Assembly (NCBI GenBank): GCA_965657645.1
Contig: CBFHOS010000031.1
Location: 1 to 19,056 of the forward strand
Length of the DNA stretch: 19,056 bases
Direction: 5' to 3'
Origin: CBFHOS01 sp965657645
GTDB lineage: Bacteria; Pseudomonadota; Alphaproteobacteria; Puniceispirillales; Puniceispirillaceae
The notes under the pieces were generated by a model. It ran no database searches. It was not told the origin of the DNA and worked only from the letters and a program-made list of their open reading frames with translations. Made by a program: the position numbers and the translations under genes. Shown piece by piece: positions 1 to 6,213 of this stretch. The first letter of the stretch is position 1, and the number at the start of each line of letters is the position of its first letter.

Positions 1-45
1 GATGCTGTTCGTCAAAATGATCATGTTCAATGTGCTCTTGCGCAT
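1..45 (-). CDS. 5' end of an unidentified leftward gene (cut by window edge)
   Basis: On the minus strand an ATG at 45-43 opens a reading frame that runs off the left edge. The 15 visible residues read MRKSTLNMIILTNSI: a basic start followed by a hydrophobic stretch, as in a signal peptide or first membrane segment. An AGGAG Shine-Dalgarno sequence (minus strand, 58-54) lies 8 nt upstream, which is ideal spacing. Thirteen of the 15 codons end in G or C. The function cannot be told from this fragment. The opposite strand is also open here (1-126), but its third positions are strongly T-rich, unlike neighbouring genes, so I prefer the minus-strand reading. The gene lies downstream of the leftward Sel1 gene with a 175-nt gap. 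Confidence 0.4.
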   Translation of the reverse strand, partial: MRKSTLNMIILTNSI

Positions 46-190
46 TGTCAGGCTCCTCATTTTAAAGCTCAGTTGGGTTTGCCCGCATGGAAGCAGGCGC
101 CATTGCACCAAAAGCGCAATGCGTAATAACTTAGGTATCAGACAAATGTTAATTAATCGTTAAGAAAACCCCTGTTTTTTCAATAATATT

Positions 191-230
191 CTGTTTGATC
201 TCAGCCGGTCCTGTTTGATCTCAGATAGGA
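191..230. repeat. 20-bp tandem duplication across the Sel1 gene stop codon
   Basis: Two adjacent 20-bp units (191-210 and 211-230) begin with the same 14 bases, CTGTTTGATCTCAG, and diverge in the last six. The stop codon of the leftward Sel1 gene (TGA, plus-strand TCA at 221-223) lies in the second unit, and an equivalent TCA sits at 201-203 in the first. The duplication therefore duplicated the gene's stop region without lengthening the protein. Confidence 0.75.
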
Positions 231-982
231 AAGCCGAGCAGTTTTGCCGCGACTTTTCCAGCCTTGCGACGTTGCTGAAAACTTACCTTTGCCGAGAGTA
301 ATTTGATCAAAACATCAATTCTCGCGGTTAATGCTGGATGAACGCGCTTGGTTGCGGCCTCGCGCTGGGCAATCAGCACCCATTCATAGGCCTTTGCCAA
401 ATCCTGTGGGACTTTCTTGCCCCCGGCATAGAGGATCGCGAGATTGAGCTGGGCGTTTACATTATGCCCATTCGCGGCGAGCCGGTAAAAGAACAGCGAT
501 TTCGTGATATCCGCCGTAACGCCATTGCCGCGCTCATATGCGAAGCCAAGCTGGAACAGGGCGCCAACATGCCCCTGTTTTGCCGCCTTTTCAAACAGGT
601 GAAAGGCGGCGTTTAAATCGACATCTATTCGGTGTTCAGGATTGTTGGAAACGCCATTCAAAAACAAGATGCCGAGGCCGTATTGGGCGGTGGCATTGCC
701 GTGATTGGCCGGCGGCGTTAATAGCTTGAAAGCCGCATCATGCTGGCCTTTACGCATCGCCATGACACCCGCCTCTAGTCGGGTTAGGGGTAATTCATCA
801 AACGCCGGATGGGTAATATGGGGGGCGGCATTGGCCGGTGTCGTCATCATTACCGCCGTCAGAGCGATAGAGGCCCCCATAATTTTGCCGGTAATTTTGC
901 CGGTAATTTTGCCGGTAAATTTGGCGGTAAATTTGGCGGTGATCTTTCTCATCCTAAAAATTGTGTTTGTGCGAAATGCCAT
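221..982 (-). CDS. Secreted Sel1-repeat (TPR-like) protein with tandem repeats in its signal-peptide region
   Basis: Predicted exported protein of 253 residues. Three Sel1-type helical repeats are visible at about residues 97-136, 137-172 and 173-208, with the usual A..LG..Y..G.GV..D...A..++..AA..G pattern (for example ALFQLGFAYERGNGV). Sel1 repeats form solenoids for protein-protein contact, and the partner here is unknown. A hydrophobic stretch at about 36-48 ends in ANA (50-52), a good signal peptidase I site, so the mature protein is probably periplasmic. The N-region is unusual: residues 15-34 are five tandem tetrapeptides, TAKF twice then TGKI three times, encoded by 12-bp DNA repeats. 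This gives about 34 residues before the hydrophobic core. Translation could instead begin at Met11 or Met35; neither has a clear Shine-Dalgarno site, and the first ATG has only a weak GGGGTAG upstream. It stands alone, divergent from rpmF. Confidence 0.8.
   Translation of the reverse strand: MAFRTNTIFRMRKITAKFTAKFTGKITGKITGKIMGASIALTAVMMTTPANAAPHITHPAFDELPLTRLEAGVMAMRKGQHDAAFKLLTPPANHGNATAQYGLGILFLNGVSNNPEHRIDVDLNAAFHLFEKAAKQGHVGALFQLGFAYERGNGVTADITKSLFFYRLAANGHNVNAQLNLAILYAGGKKVPQDLAKAYEWVLIAQREAATKRVHPALTARIDVLIKLLSAKVSFQQRRKAGKVAAKLLGFPI
881..940. repeat. Five 12-bp tandem units inside the Sel1 gene (TGKI/TAKF)
   Basis: Three perfect copies of AATTTTGCCGGT (881-892, 893-904, 905-916) are followed by two perfect copies of AAATTTGGCGGT (917-928, 929-940). 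On the coding (minus) strand they translate in frame as TAKF-TAKF-TGKI-TGKI-TGKI. The exact identity within each subset points to recent expansion. The unit length is a multiple of three, so copy changes keep the frame. Confidence 0.95.
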
Positions 983-1018
983 CTTTATCTACCCCGCTTA
1001 CAAAATAAGTCACATAAA

Positions 1019-1042
1019 CAAGCCGGCTCGCTGGCTGGCTTG
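1019..1042. other. Inverted repeat (hairpin) upstream of the Sel1 gene
   Basis: Arms CAAGCCGGC (1019-1027) and GCTGGCTTG (1034-1042) can form a 9-bp stem with one G-T pair around a 6-nt loop. No run of T follows on the plus strand. On the minus strand the stem is followed only by TTTATG, so terminator function is doubtful. It lies 37 nt before the leftward Sel1 start, where it could be a 5'-leader structure. Function unknown. Confidence 0.4.
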
Positions 1043-1144
1043 ATTTCAGGGTATGGATGAAGTGTTAATAAAGAATGAACAACATTAGAAAAATTGAATG
1101 TTATGACGTGATTCAACCGGTTCTCACGTTATTGTGATGCCCCG

Positions 1145-1168
1145 ACCAGATACCCAACCAGATACCCA
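1145..1168. repeat. Perfect 12-bp tandem duplication
   Basis: The unit ACCAGATACCCA occurs twice head to tail with no mismatch (1145-1156, 1157-1168). It lies in the gene-free stretch about 40 bp upstream of the putative rpmF promoter. No function is suggested by its sequence. Confidence 0.9.
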
Positions 1169-1209
1169 AATAGACACAAGACTGATTGATCAGCAATGAC
1201 AGCTTTATA

Positions 1210-1238
1210 TTGACAAGACAGCCGCCATAGCCTAGGTA
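1210..1238 (+). promoter_or_regulatory. Possible sigma-70-type promoter for rpmF
   Basis: A perfect TTGACA (1210-1215) is followed after 17 bp by TAGGTA (1233-1238), a poor match to TATAAT. It lies about 120 bp upstream of the rpmF start, on the right strand. The -35 match is strong and the -10 match weak, so this is only a candidate. Confidence 0.35.
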
Positions 1239-1356
1239 ACGGCTCGGTTTATCCGGTTTACTAACGAAGTGCGTACAGGGATGCCGCGATCGCGAGCGAC
1301 GGCAACCCACATCCCAGCGGGATAACGAGCTTCAGTCTTATAAAGAGAGCAAGAAA

Positions 1357-1542
1357 ATGGCTGTTCCAAAGTCCAAAATTACCAAGTCCAAGCGCAACAT
1401 GCGCCGCGCCCATGATTCGCTGACTAGCGATGCCTATGTGGAAGACAAAACAACTGGTGAATTGCACCGCCCGCACCATATCGATCTAAAGACCGGTATG
1501 TATCGTGGCAAGCAGGTTATGAAGGTTAAAGAGCGCATCTAA
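1357..1542 (+). CDS. rpmF: 50S ribosomal protein L32
   Basis: Small basic protein of 61 residues and a component of the large ribosomal subunit. The N-terminus MAVPKSKITKSKRNMRRAHD is the hallmark of bacterial L32 (MAVPK followed by a Lys/Arg-rich S.S+R.MRR+ motif). The central HRPHHI segment also fits. It has no cysteines, so it belongs to the zinc-free form usual in proteobacteria, and its length is normal. A purine-rich GAGAGCAAG precedes the ATG. The gene is followed after only 22 nt by hspQ on the same strand, so the two may share a transcript. The more common downstream partners plsX and fabH are not here. Confidence 0.95.
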   Translation: MAVPKSKITKSKRNMRRAHDSLTSDAYVEDKTTGELHRPHHIDLKTGMYRGKQVMKVKERI

Positions 1543-1564
1543 TCGGCCTCCATATAACCTCGAA

Positions 1565-1906
1565 ATGACCTCGGCAATGACTGATAAGAATGCAAAATTT
1601 GGGATCGGTGCCATTGTTCGGCACCGCCTATACCCGTTTCGCGGCGTTGTTGTGGATGTTGATCCAGAATTCGACAATACCGACGAATGGTACGAATCGA
1701 TCCCAGCCGAGGCTCGGCCAGATAAAGAACAGCCGTTCTATCACCTGCTAGCCGAGAATTCTGACAGCTATTACACCGCCTATGTCAGCCAGCAAAACTT
1801 GCTTGCTGACGGCGAAAACGGCCCGGTTGGACATCCAGAACTTGACGAGATGTTCGATGGCATTGATGGCGAGCGCTATTTATTGCCAGCAGAGGCCTAT
1901 AACTAG
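1565..1906 (+). CDS. hspQ: Heat-shock protein HspQ (YccV family, hemimethylated-DNA-binding fold)
   Basis: Protein of 113 residues. The block from AKFGIGAIVRHRLYPFRGVV through VDPEF, EWYESIP, QPFYHLLAEN and AYVSQQNLL covers almost the whole HspQ/YccV domain in order. In Escherichia coli this protein binds hemimethylated DNA and influences DnaA level, and it has also been described as a specificity-enhancing factor for Lon protease. Those roles are known for the family and inferred here. Two ATGs (1565 and 1580) could start the protein; the domain begins at about residue 9, so either is acceptable, and neither has a strong Shine-Dalgarno site. It lies 22 nt after rpmF. A short AGCG-GCAA-CGCT hairpin just after the stop has too little stem and no T-run to be called a terminator. 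Confidence 0.92.
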   Translation: MTSAMTDKNAKFGIGAIVRHRLYPFRGVVVDVDPEFDNTDEWYESIPAEARPDKEQPFYHLLAENSDSYYTAYVSQQNLLADGENGPVGHPELDEMFDGIDGERYLLPAEAYN

Positions 1907-1996
1907 CGGCAACGCTGGTTCCTAAACTATTCCTCCCATGATTATACCCTGTGCGATGCGCGGTAATCCCGTGATGCTAATCGTGCCTACTTTGCT

Positions 1997-2044
1997 GGGG
2001 ACATTACTGGGGACATTACTGGGAAAATTGCCAAGCACATTACT
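1997..2044. repeat. 12-bp tandem array, T-G-x-I type, upstream of SUF operon
   Basis: Two perfect copies of GGGGACATTACT (1997-2008, 2009-2020) are followed by a related GGGAAAATTGCC (2021-2032) and a further ACATTACT (2037-2044). Read on the plus strand from 1994, the array spells repeated Thr-Gly-x-Ile. There is no start codon before it in that frame (TAA at 1964-1966), so it is probably not translated. ACTGGGAAAATT (2018-2029) matches the Sel1-gene unit ACCGGCAAAATT at 10 of 12 positions. Confidence 0.85.
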
Positions 2045-2112
2045 GGCGATATTAATGGGCTATTTTGGCGCATGCCTATTGCCATATCATGGCGGAAATC
2101 CTATATCTCCCT

Positions 2113-2137
2113 AATCAGGACTAAATTAGTCTTGATT
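2113..2137. promoter_or_regulatory. 25-bp dyad, probable operator for the Rrf2/IscR-type regulator
   Basis: The arms AATCAGGACTAA (2113-2124) and TTAGTCTTGATT (2126-2137) are inverted copies with one mismatch around a single central A. A dyad of this size, about 100 bp before a self-encoded Rrf2 regulator and the suf genes, is the expected position of an autoregulatory operator. As far as I recall, predicted alphaproteobacterial IscR sites carry GACTAA/TTAGTC-like half-sites, but I could not check this. It overlaps the next element by four bases. Confidence 0.55.
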
Positions 2138-2152
2138 ATGATAATCATTCGC
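2134..2152. promoter_or_regulatory. Fur-box-like site overlapping a -10-like element
   Basis: The 19 bases GATTATGATAATCATTCGC match the classical Fur consensus GATAATGATAATCATTATC at 16 of 19 positions, including an uninterrupted 12-base core. The core is also a perfect 7-1-7 palindrome (2133-2147). GATAAT or TATGAT inside it resembles a -10 hexamer, so a bound repressor would block initiation. Alphaproteobacterial Fur homologues may respond to iron or manganese. Iron control of the SUF genes is inferred. Confidence 0.55.
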
Positions 2153-2234
2153 AAGCTTGGCAATTCACCGCCCTTTTGAGAGAGTTTTAGGGGCGGCCGC
2201 ATACCAGGCCTGCGATCACTGGGATGATGTGAAA

Positions 2235-2768
2235 ATGCTGCGCCTAAATCGGATGACAGATTACGGTATTGTTGTGTTGGGTGCGTTGGCGCACCGGCGC
2301 GGCGAAATCGTCGCGACTGCCCAGCTAGCGGCATTAACCGGCCTGCAACAGCCGACCGTTGCAAAGGTGGCCAAATTGCTCCAAGCGGCGGGGTTGTTGA
2401 CGACCCAGCGCGGTGCAAATGGCGGCTACCAGTTGGTTGGGGCCCCTGAAGAGGTGACGTTGGTCGATATTATCGAAGGCGTCGAGGGGCCAATCGCGGT
2501 GAATGATTGTGTTGATGGGGCGCAAGATCCCTGCGCCATCAGCAATTGCTGTTTCATGAGCAATAACTGGAACAAGGTAAACCGCACGGTGCGCGCGGCG
2601 TTGGAAGCGGTGACGCTGGCTGATCTGATTGATCCAGCCCAGCTATTCCCCGAAAAGACCGGCGCAGATGACGTATCCACGGTTACCACAAATTTTTTAA
2701 CGACTGACTTACCTGCACAAAATTCGTTGCAATCTGAAGAGGAAGTGCCGCATGGCCGCAACCACTGA
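2235..2768 (+). CDS. Rrf2-family SUF/Fe-S assembly transcriptional regulator (IscR-like)
   Basis: Predicted DNA-binding repressor of 177 residues. The start MLRLNRMTDYGIVVLGALA and the winged-helix segment A..LAALTGLQQPTVAKVAKLLQAAGLL match the Rrf2 family, closest to the SUF-linked regulators. Cysteines at 92, 100 and 105 (plus 106) sit where IscR holds its [2Fe-2S] cluster (92, 98, 104 in E. coli), so it is probably a cluster sensor, with somewhat wider spacing than IscR. I place the start at ATG 2235 because family members begin at this MLRL; an upstream in-frame TTG at 2157 would add an unconserved tail. The C-terminal ~30 residues are low in conservation. The 3' end overlaps sufB by 17 nt, implying translational coupling. 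Its likely targets are the dyad at 2113-2137 and the suf operon. Confidence 0.88.
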   Translation: MLRLNRMTDYGIVVLGALAHRRGEIVATAQLAALTGLQQPTVAKVAKLLQAAGLLTTQRGANGGYQLVGAPEEVTLVDIIEGVEGPIAVNDCVDGAQDPCAISNCCFMSNNWNKVNRTVRAALEAVTLADLIDPAQLFPEKTGADDVSTVTTNFLTTDLPAQNSLQSEEEVPHGRNH

Positions 2769-4203
2769 AACCATCGAGCAGCTTGAACAGGCTACTGGCA
2801 AATACAAATACGGTTTTGTCACCGATATCGAATCAGACAAGGCACCAAAAGGCCTGAATGAGGATATCGTCCGCTTTATCTCGGCCAAGAAAGATGAGCC
2901 GGAATGGATGCTGGAATGGCGTTTGAAGGCCTTTGCAAGATGGCAACAAATGGAAAGCCCGGATTGGGCCAAGCTCAATATCCCGCCAATCGATTATCAG
3001 GATAGCTATTATTATTCAGCGCCAAAGCAAAAGGAAAAGCTGGCATCGTTGGATGAGGTCGATCCGCAATTGCTGGAAACCTATGAAAAGCTCGGCATTC
3101 CGTTGAATGAACAAAAGATGCTGGCCAATGTCGCGGTTGATGCGGTGTTTGACTCGGTGTCGGTTGCGACAACATTCCGGGAAGAGCTATTCAAAGCCGG
3201 GGTGATTTTCTGTCCTATTTCCGAGGCGATCCGCGATTATCCGGAATTGGTCCAGAAATATATGGGGTCAGTTATTCCGGTTGGTGACAATTACTTTGCG
3301 GCGTTAAATTCGGCGGTCTTTACCGATGGTTCGTTCGTGTACATCCCAAAGGGCGTGCGTTGCCCGATGGAATTATCGACCTATTTCCGCATCAATGAAC
3401 AGAATACAGGCCAGTTTGAGCGCACTCTGATCATTGCCGAAGACGAGTCATATGTGAGTTATCTTGAGGGCTGTACCGCGCCTCAGCGTGATGAAAATCA
3501 GCTCCATGCCGCGGTTGTGGAATTGGTTGCGGCGCGTGATGCCGAGATCAAATATTCAACGGTCCAGAACTGGTATCCGGGCGATGAGAACGGCAAGGGC
3601 GGCATTTACAACTTTGTAACCAAGCGCGGCGTTTGTCGTGGTGACCGTGCCAAAATCTCATGGACGCAGGTTGAAACCGGCTCTGCAATCACATGGAAAT
3701 ATCCGTCATGTGTTCTACAGGGCAAGGATTCCGTCGGTGAGTTCTATTCGGTCGCACTGACCAATAACATGCAACAGGCCGATACCGGCACAAAGATGAT
3801 CCATATCGGCGAGGGTAGCCGCTCTACAATCATCTCAAAGGGTATTTCGGCTGGTAAGTCGCAGAATTGCTATCGTGGTCTGGTCCAGATGCAGCCACAG
3901 GCGGAAAACGCCCGCAATTTCACCCAATGTGACAGCCTGTTGGTTGGCGATCGGTGCGGGGCCCATACGGTTCCCTACATGGTGTCGCGCAACCCTACGG
4001 CAAAGATTGAGCATGAGGCGACAACCTCAAAAATCAGTGATGATCAACTATTCTATTGTCTGCAACGCGGGATCTGTGAAGAAGACGCCGTGTCGCTGAT
4101 TGTGAATGGTTTTTGTAAGGAAGTTATGAAAGAGCTACCGATGGAATTTGCGGTCGAGGCGCAAAAATTGATCGGTATTTCATTGGAAGGTTCGGTTGGC
4201 TAG
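2752..4203 (+). CDS. sufB: Fe-S cluster assembly scaffold protein SufB
   Basis: Full-length SufB of 483 residues, the scaffold subunit of the SufBC2D complex that receives sulfur from SufS and builds [4Fe-4S] clusters in the cytoplasm. The C-terminal core is well preserved: RNFTQCDSLLVGDRCGAHTVP, with Cys402 in the position of the E. coli cluster/sulfur cysteine, then AKIEHEATTSKI with a conserved Glu near 420-422, and DDQLFYCLQRGI. The N-terminal YKYGFVTDIESDKAPKGLNE is also typical. The ATG at 2752 has a strong GAGGAAG about 7 nt upstream and lies inside the end of the regulator gene. A 44-nt gap separates it from sufC. Confidence 0.97.
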   Translation: MAATTETIEQLEQATGKYKYGFVTDIESDKAPKGLNEDIVRFISAKKDEPEWMLEWRLKAFARWQQMESPDWAKLNIPPIDYQDSYYYSAPKQKEKLASLDEVDPQLLETYEKLGIPLNEQKMLANVAVDAVFDSVSVATTFREELFKAGVIFCPISEAIRDYPELVQKYMGSVIPVGDNYFAALNSAVFTDGSFVYIPKGVRCPMELSTYFRINEQNTGQFERTLIIAEDESYVSYLEGCTAPQRDENQLHAAVVELVAARDAEIKYSTVQNWYPGDENGKGGIYNFVTKRGVCRGDRAKISWTQVETGSAITWKYPSCVLQGKDSVGEFYSVALTNNMQQADTGTKMIHIGEGSRSTIISKGISAGKSQNCYRGLVQMQPQAENARNFTQCDSLLVGDRCGAHTVPYMVSRNPTAKIEHEATTSKISDDQLFYCLQRGICEEDAVSLIVNGFCKEVMKELPMEFAVEAQKLIGISLEGSVG

Positions 4204-4247
4204 GCATTACCGCCTACCACCCTGTTTACACTAGAGAAAGTTAAGCA

Positions 4248-5003
4248 ATGACAGCGTTATTGGAAATTCGTGATTTGCATGCATCAGTTGGTGATAAGCC
4301 AATTTTGCAGGGCATTAATCTAACTATAAATGCCGGTGAAGTGCATGCGATTATGGGTCCTAACGGATCTGGAAAAAGCACCATGTCCTATGTGCTAGCG
4401 GGCCGTGATGGCTATGAGGTCACTGGCGGCGATGTTCTTATCAATGGTCAATCTGTGTTGGAGATGGAGCCTGATGAGCGGGCCCGTGCTGGCATGTTTT
4501 TGGCGTTCCAATATCCGGTCGAGCTACCTGGTGTTGGCGGCATGAGTTTCCTGCGCGCGGCGGTGAATGCACGCCGCATTGAGGCTGGCGAGGAAGAAGT
4601 CGATCAGCTCGCCTTTGTAAAAATGGTGCGGGCCCAAGCAACCAAGCTTGGTATCAGCGATGACATGCTCAAGCGGGCCGTGAATGTTGGCTTTTCTGGC
4701 GGTGAGAAAAAGCGCTATGAGATCCTGCAAATGGCGTTGCTAGAGCCGACCATTGCGGTTCTGGATGAAACTGACTCCGGCCTTGATGTTGACGCGCTAA
4801 AGATTGTTTCTGACGGCGTTAACTTCCTGCGTGCGCCAGAGCGTGCGATGGTTGTTATCACCCATTACCAGCGCCTATTGGACCATATTGTTCCTGATTA
4901 TGTGCATATCCTATCCAAGGGAAAGATCCGCAAATCAGGTGGCAAGGAATTGGCGCTTGAGGTAGAGGAGTCAGGTTATGCTGGCATTGACGATGCAGCC
5001 TGA
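4248..5003 (+). CDS. sufC: Fe-S cluster assembly ATPase SufC
   Basis: ABC-type ATPase of 251 residues that binds SufB and SufD and drives conformational change during cluster assembly; it is not a transporter. Walker A GPNGSGKST is at 37-45, the signature FSGGEKKR around 149-156, and the Walker B/catalytic pair LDETDSGLD with Asp173 and Glu174. The H-loop appears as VITHYQR. The variant LDETDSGLD is characteristic of SufC rather than of transporter ATPases. The start follows an AGAGAAAG-type purine run. The gene's last 26 nt overlap sufD, indicating coupled translation and matched subunit production. Confidence 0.97.
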   Translation: MTALLEIRDLHASVGDKPILQGINLTINAGEVHAIMGPNGSGKSTMSYVLAGRDGYEVTGGDVLINGQSVLEMEPDERARAGMFLAFQYPVELPGVGGMSFLRAAVNARRIEAGEEEVDQLAFVKMVRAQATKLGISDDMLKRAVNVGFSGGEKKRYEILQMALLEPTIAVLDETDSGLDVDALKIVSDGVNFLRAPERAMVVITHYQRLLDHIVPDYVHILSKGKIRKSGGKELALEVEESGYAGIDDAA

Positions 5004-6213
5004 TCTTCGTGGAATTAGCCCGCAAGGGGCGGTGCGCCAACAGGCATTGGTAAATTGGCAGGCGACAGGGTGGCCGGGACCGCGCGTTGAGGCGTGGCGC
5101 TATACCAAACTAGATAAATTCGTTGCTAGAGAGATGCGGCCTGCAACGAGCCTCCAGCCATTGGACCAGCCAGATATTCCGGTACCAGACGGCGCCGTTA
5201 TTCTGCGCTTCACCAATGGTATTCTGGACCGTGATTGTCTTGGCGGATTGCCGGTGAATGTGCGGGCAAGTGATCTTGGTGATGACGAAGCCGCCTTGGC
5301 GCAATTGCAATCTATCGCACCTGATAATCATCCGGTTTCCACGCTGTCTTTGGCGGCGATGACCAGTGGGCTATTGCTGGATATCACCGGTGAGGTTGAT
5401 ACCCCTATCATGATGCAATTCATTGGTGATGATGCCGGTTTGTCGGCGCATCCGGTGATCATGATCCGTCTGGCGAGTGGTGCCAAGGCGGTTATGGCCG
5501 AGTGGCATGCATCGCATTTGGCATTGTCTGCGCCATTGATTGGCATTGAACTTGGTGCTGGTGCGCGTTTGGACATGGCGAAAATTCAGGCCGAGAATGA
5601 TACCAATGCCCATATTGCGGCAACTGGCGTGGTTATTGGTGAGAACGCTGTTCTGGCTGGATTTACCTTGTCGATGGGCGCCCAGCTAGCGCGTCTTGAA
5701 ACACATGTGAAGATGGCTGGCGAGGGCGGTGATTGCCAATTGTCAGCGGTCTATCTGGGCAGTGGTAACCAGCATCATGACGTCACCACCTATATGGATC
5801 ACGCGGTTGGTCATTGTAACTCCAACCAGATTATCCGTGGTGTTCTGGATGATCATGCACGCGGCGTTTATCAGGGCAAGGTGCATGTGGCACAGGATGC
5901 GCAAAAAACCGACGGCCAGCAGATGAGCCGGGCCTTGTTGCTGTCTCGCAAAGCCGAGGCGGATGCCAAGCCTGAGCTGGAAATCTATGCTGATGACGTG
6001 ATTTGTGCGCATGGTGCAACGGTTGGTGAGCTTGATGATACCCAGCTTTTCTACCTAACCAGCCGCGGTATTCCCTACACCACAGCGCGGGCGATGCTAA
6101 TTGAGGCGTTTTTGCTTGATGCGATCGATACGGTTGAAAATGAAGTGTTGAACGGCTTGCTTAGCCCAGCCGCAGAGGCATGGATGGCGCGTGAAGCCGC
6201 AAAGGAACGCTAG
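4978..6213 (+). CDS. sufD: Fe-S cluster assembly protein SufD
   Basis: SufD of 411 residues, partner of SufB in the SufBC2D scaffold and needed for iron entry. The C-terminal beta-helix core is clear: GVYQGKVHVAQDAQKTDGQQ, then LLLSRKAEADAKPELEIYADDV, then CAHGATVGELDDTQLFYLTSRGI with His345 in the functional His position of the family. The N-terminal ~150 residues are variable, as usual for SufD. The start ATG at 4978 lies inside the end of sufC and has GAGGAG upstream. Translation ends exactly one base before the sufS ATG, so sufC, sufD and sufS form one coupled block. Confidence 0.95.
   Translation: MLALTMQPDLRGISPQGAVRQQALVNWQATGWPGPRVEAWRYTKLDKFVAREMRPATSLQPLDQPDIPVPDGAVILRFTNGILDRDCLGGLPVNVRASDLGDDEAALAQLQSIAPDNHPVSTLSLAAMTSGLLLDITGEVDTPIMMQFIGDDAGLSAHPVIMIRLASGAKAVMAEWHASHLALSAPLIGIELGAGARLDMAKIQAENDTNAHIAATGVVIGENAVLAGFTLSMGAQLARLETHVKMAGEGGDCQLSAVYLGSGNQHHDVTTYMDHAVGHCNSNQIIRGVLDDHARGVYQGKVHVAQDAQKTDGQQMSRALLLSRKAEADAKPELEIYADDVICAHGATVGELDDTQLFYLTSRGIPYTTARAMLIEAFLLDAIDTVENEVLNGLLSPAAEAWMAREAAKER

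Larger units (their letters stand above)
983..1356. other. Gene-free stretch between the divergent Sel1 and rpmF genes
   Basis: No convincing gene is seen in these 374 bases. The stretch must hold divergent promoters for the leftward Sel1 gene and the rightward rpmF. It contains a 9-bp-stem inverted repeat near 1019-1042, a perfect 12-bp direct duplication at 1145-1168 and a TTGACA hexamer at 1210-1215. No tRNA or known riboswitch shape was recognised. Confidence 0.6.
1907..2234. other. Gene-free regulatory stretch before the SUF operon
   Basis: These 328 bases contain no convincing gene. They hold a 12-bp tandem array at 1997-2020 with degenerate copies to about 2044, a 25-bp dyad at 2113-2137 and an overlapping Fur-box-like 19-mer at 2134-2152. 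The remaining ~80 nt is a leader to the regulator start at 2235. A TTG at 2157 is in frame with the regulator and would add 26 residues, but these do not match the family N-terminus. Confidence 0.6.

Noticed and set aside
1..126. Plus-strand open frame ending at TAA 124-126 (41 residues)
   Set aside because: Third codon positions in the first 24 codons are almost all A or T, unlike genes in this window, and the residues match no family I know. The minus-strand reading has a better ribosome site.
705..1043. Plus-strand frame with ILPV repeats
   Set aside because: It is the complement of the Sel1 gene's repeats; the Sel1 protein on the minus strand has clear domains and a signal peptide.
1904..1930. 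Terminator after hspQ (AGCG-GCAA-CGCT)
   Set aside because: The stem has four pairs only and no T-run follows.
881..2044. CRISPR array
   Set aside because: Repeats are contiguous 12-bp units without spacers, and no cas genes are present.
2157..2234. Upstream TTG start adding 26 residues to the SUF regulator
   Set aside because: The Rrf2 family starts at MLRL...; the extra residues are unconserved and would make the operator-proximal leader coding.
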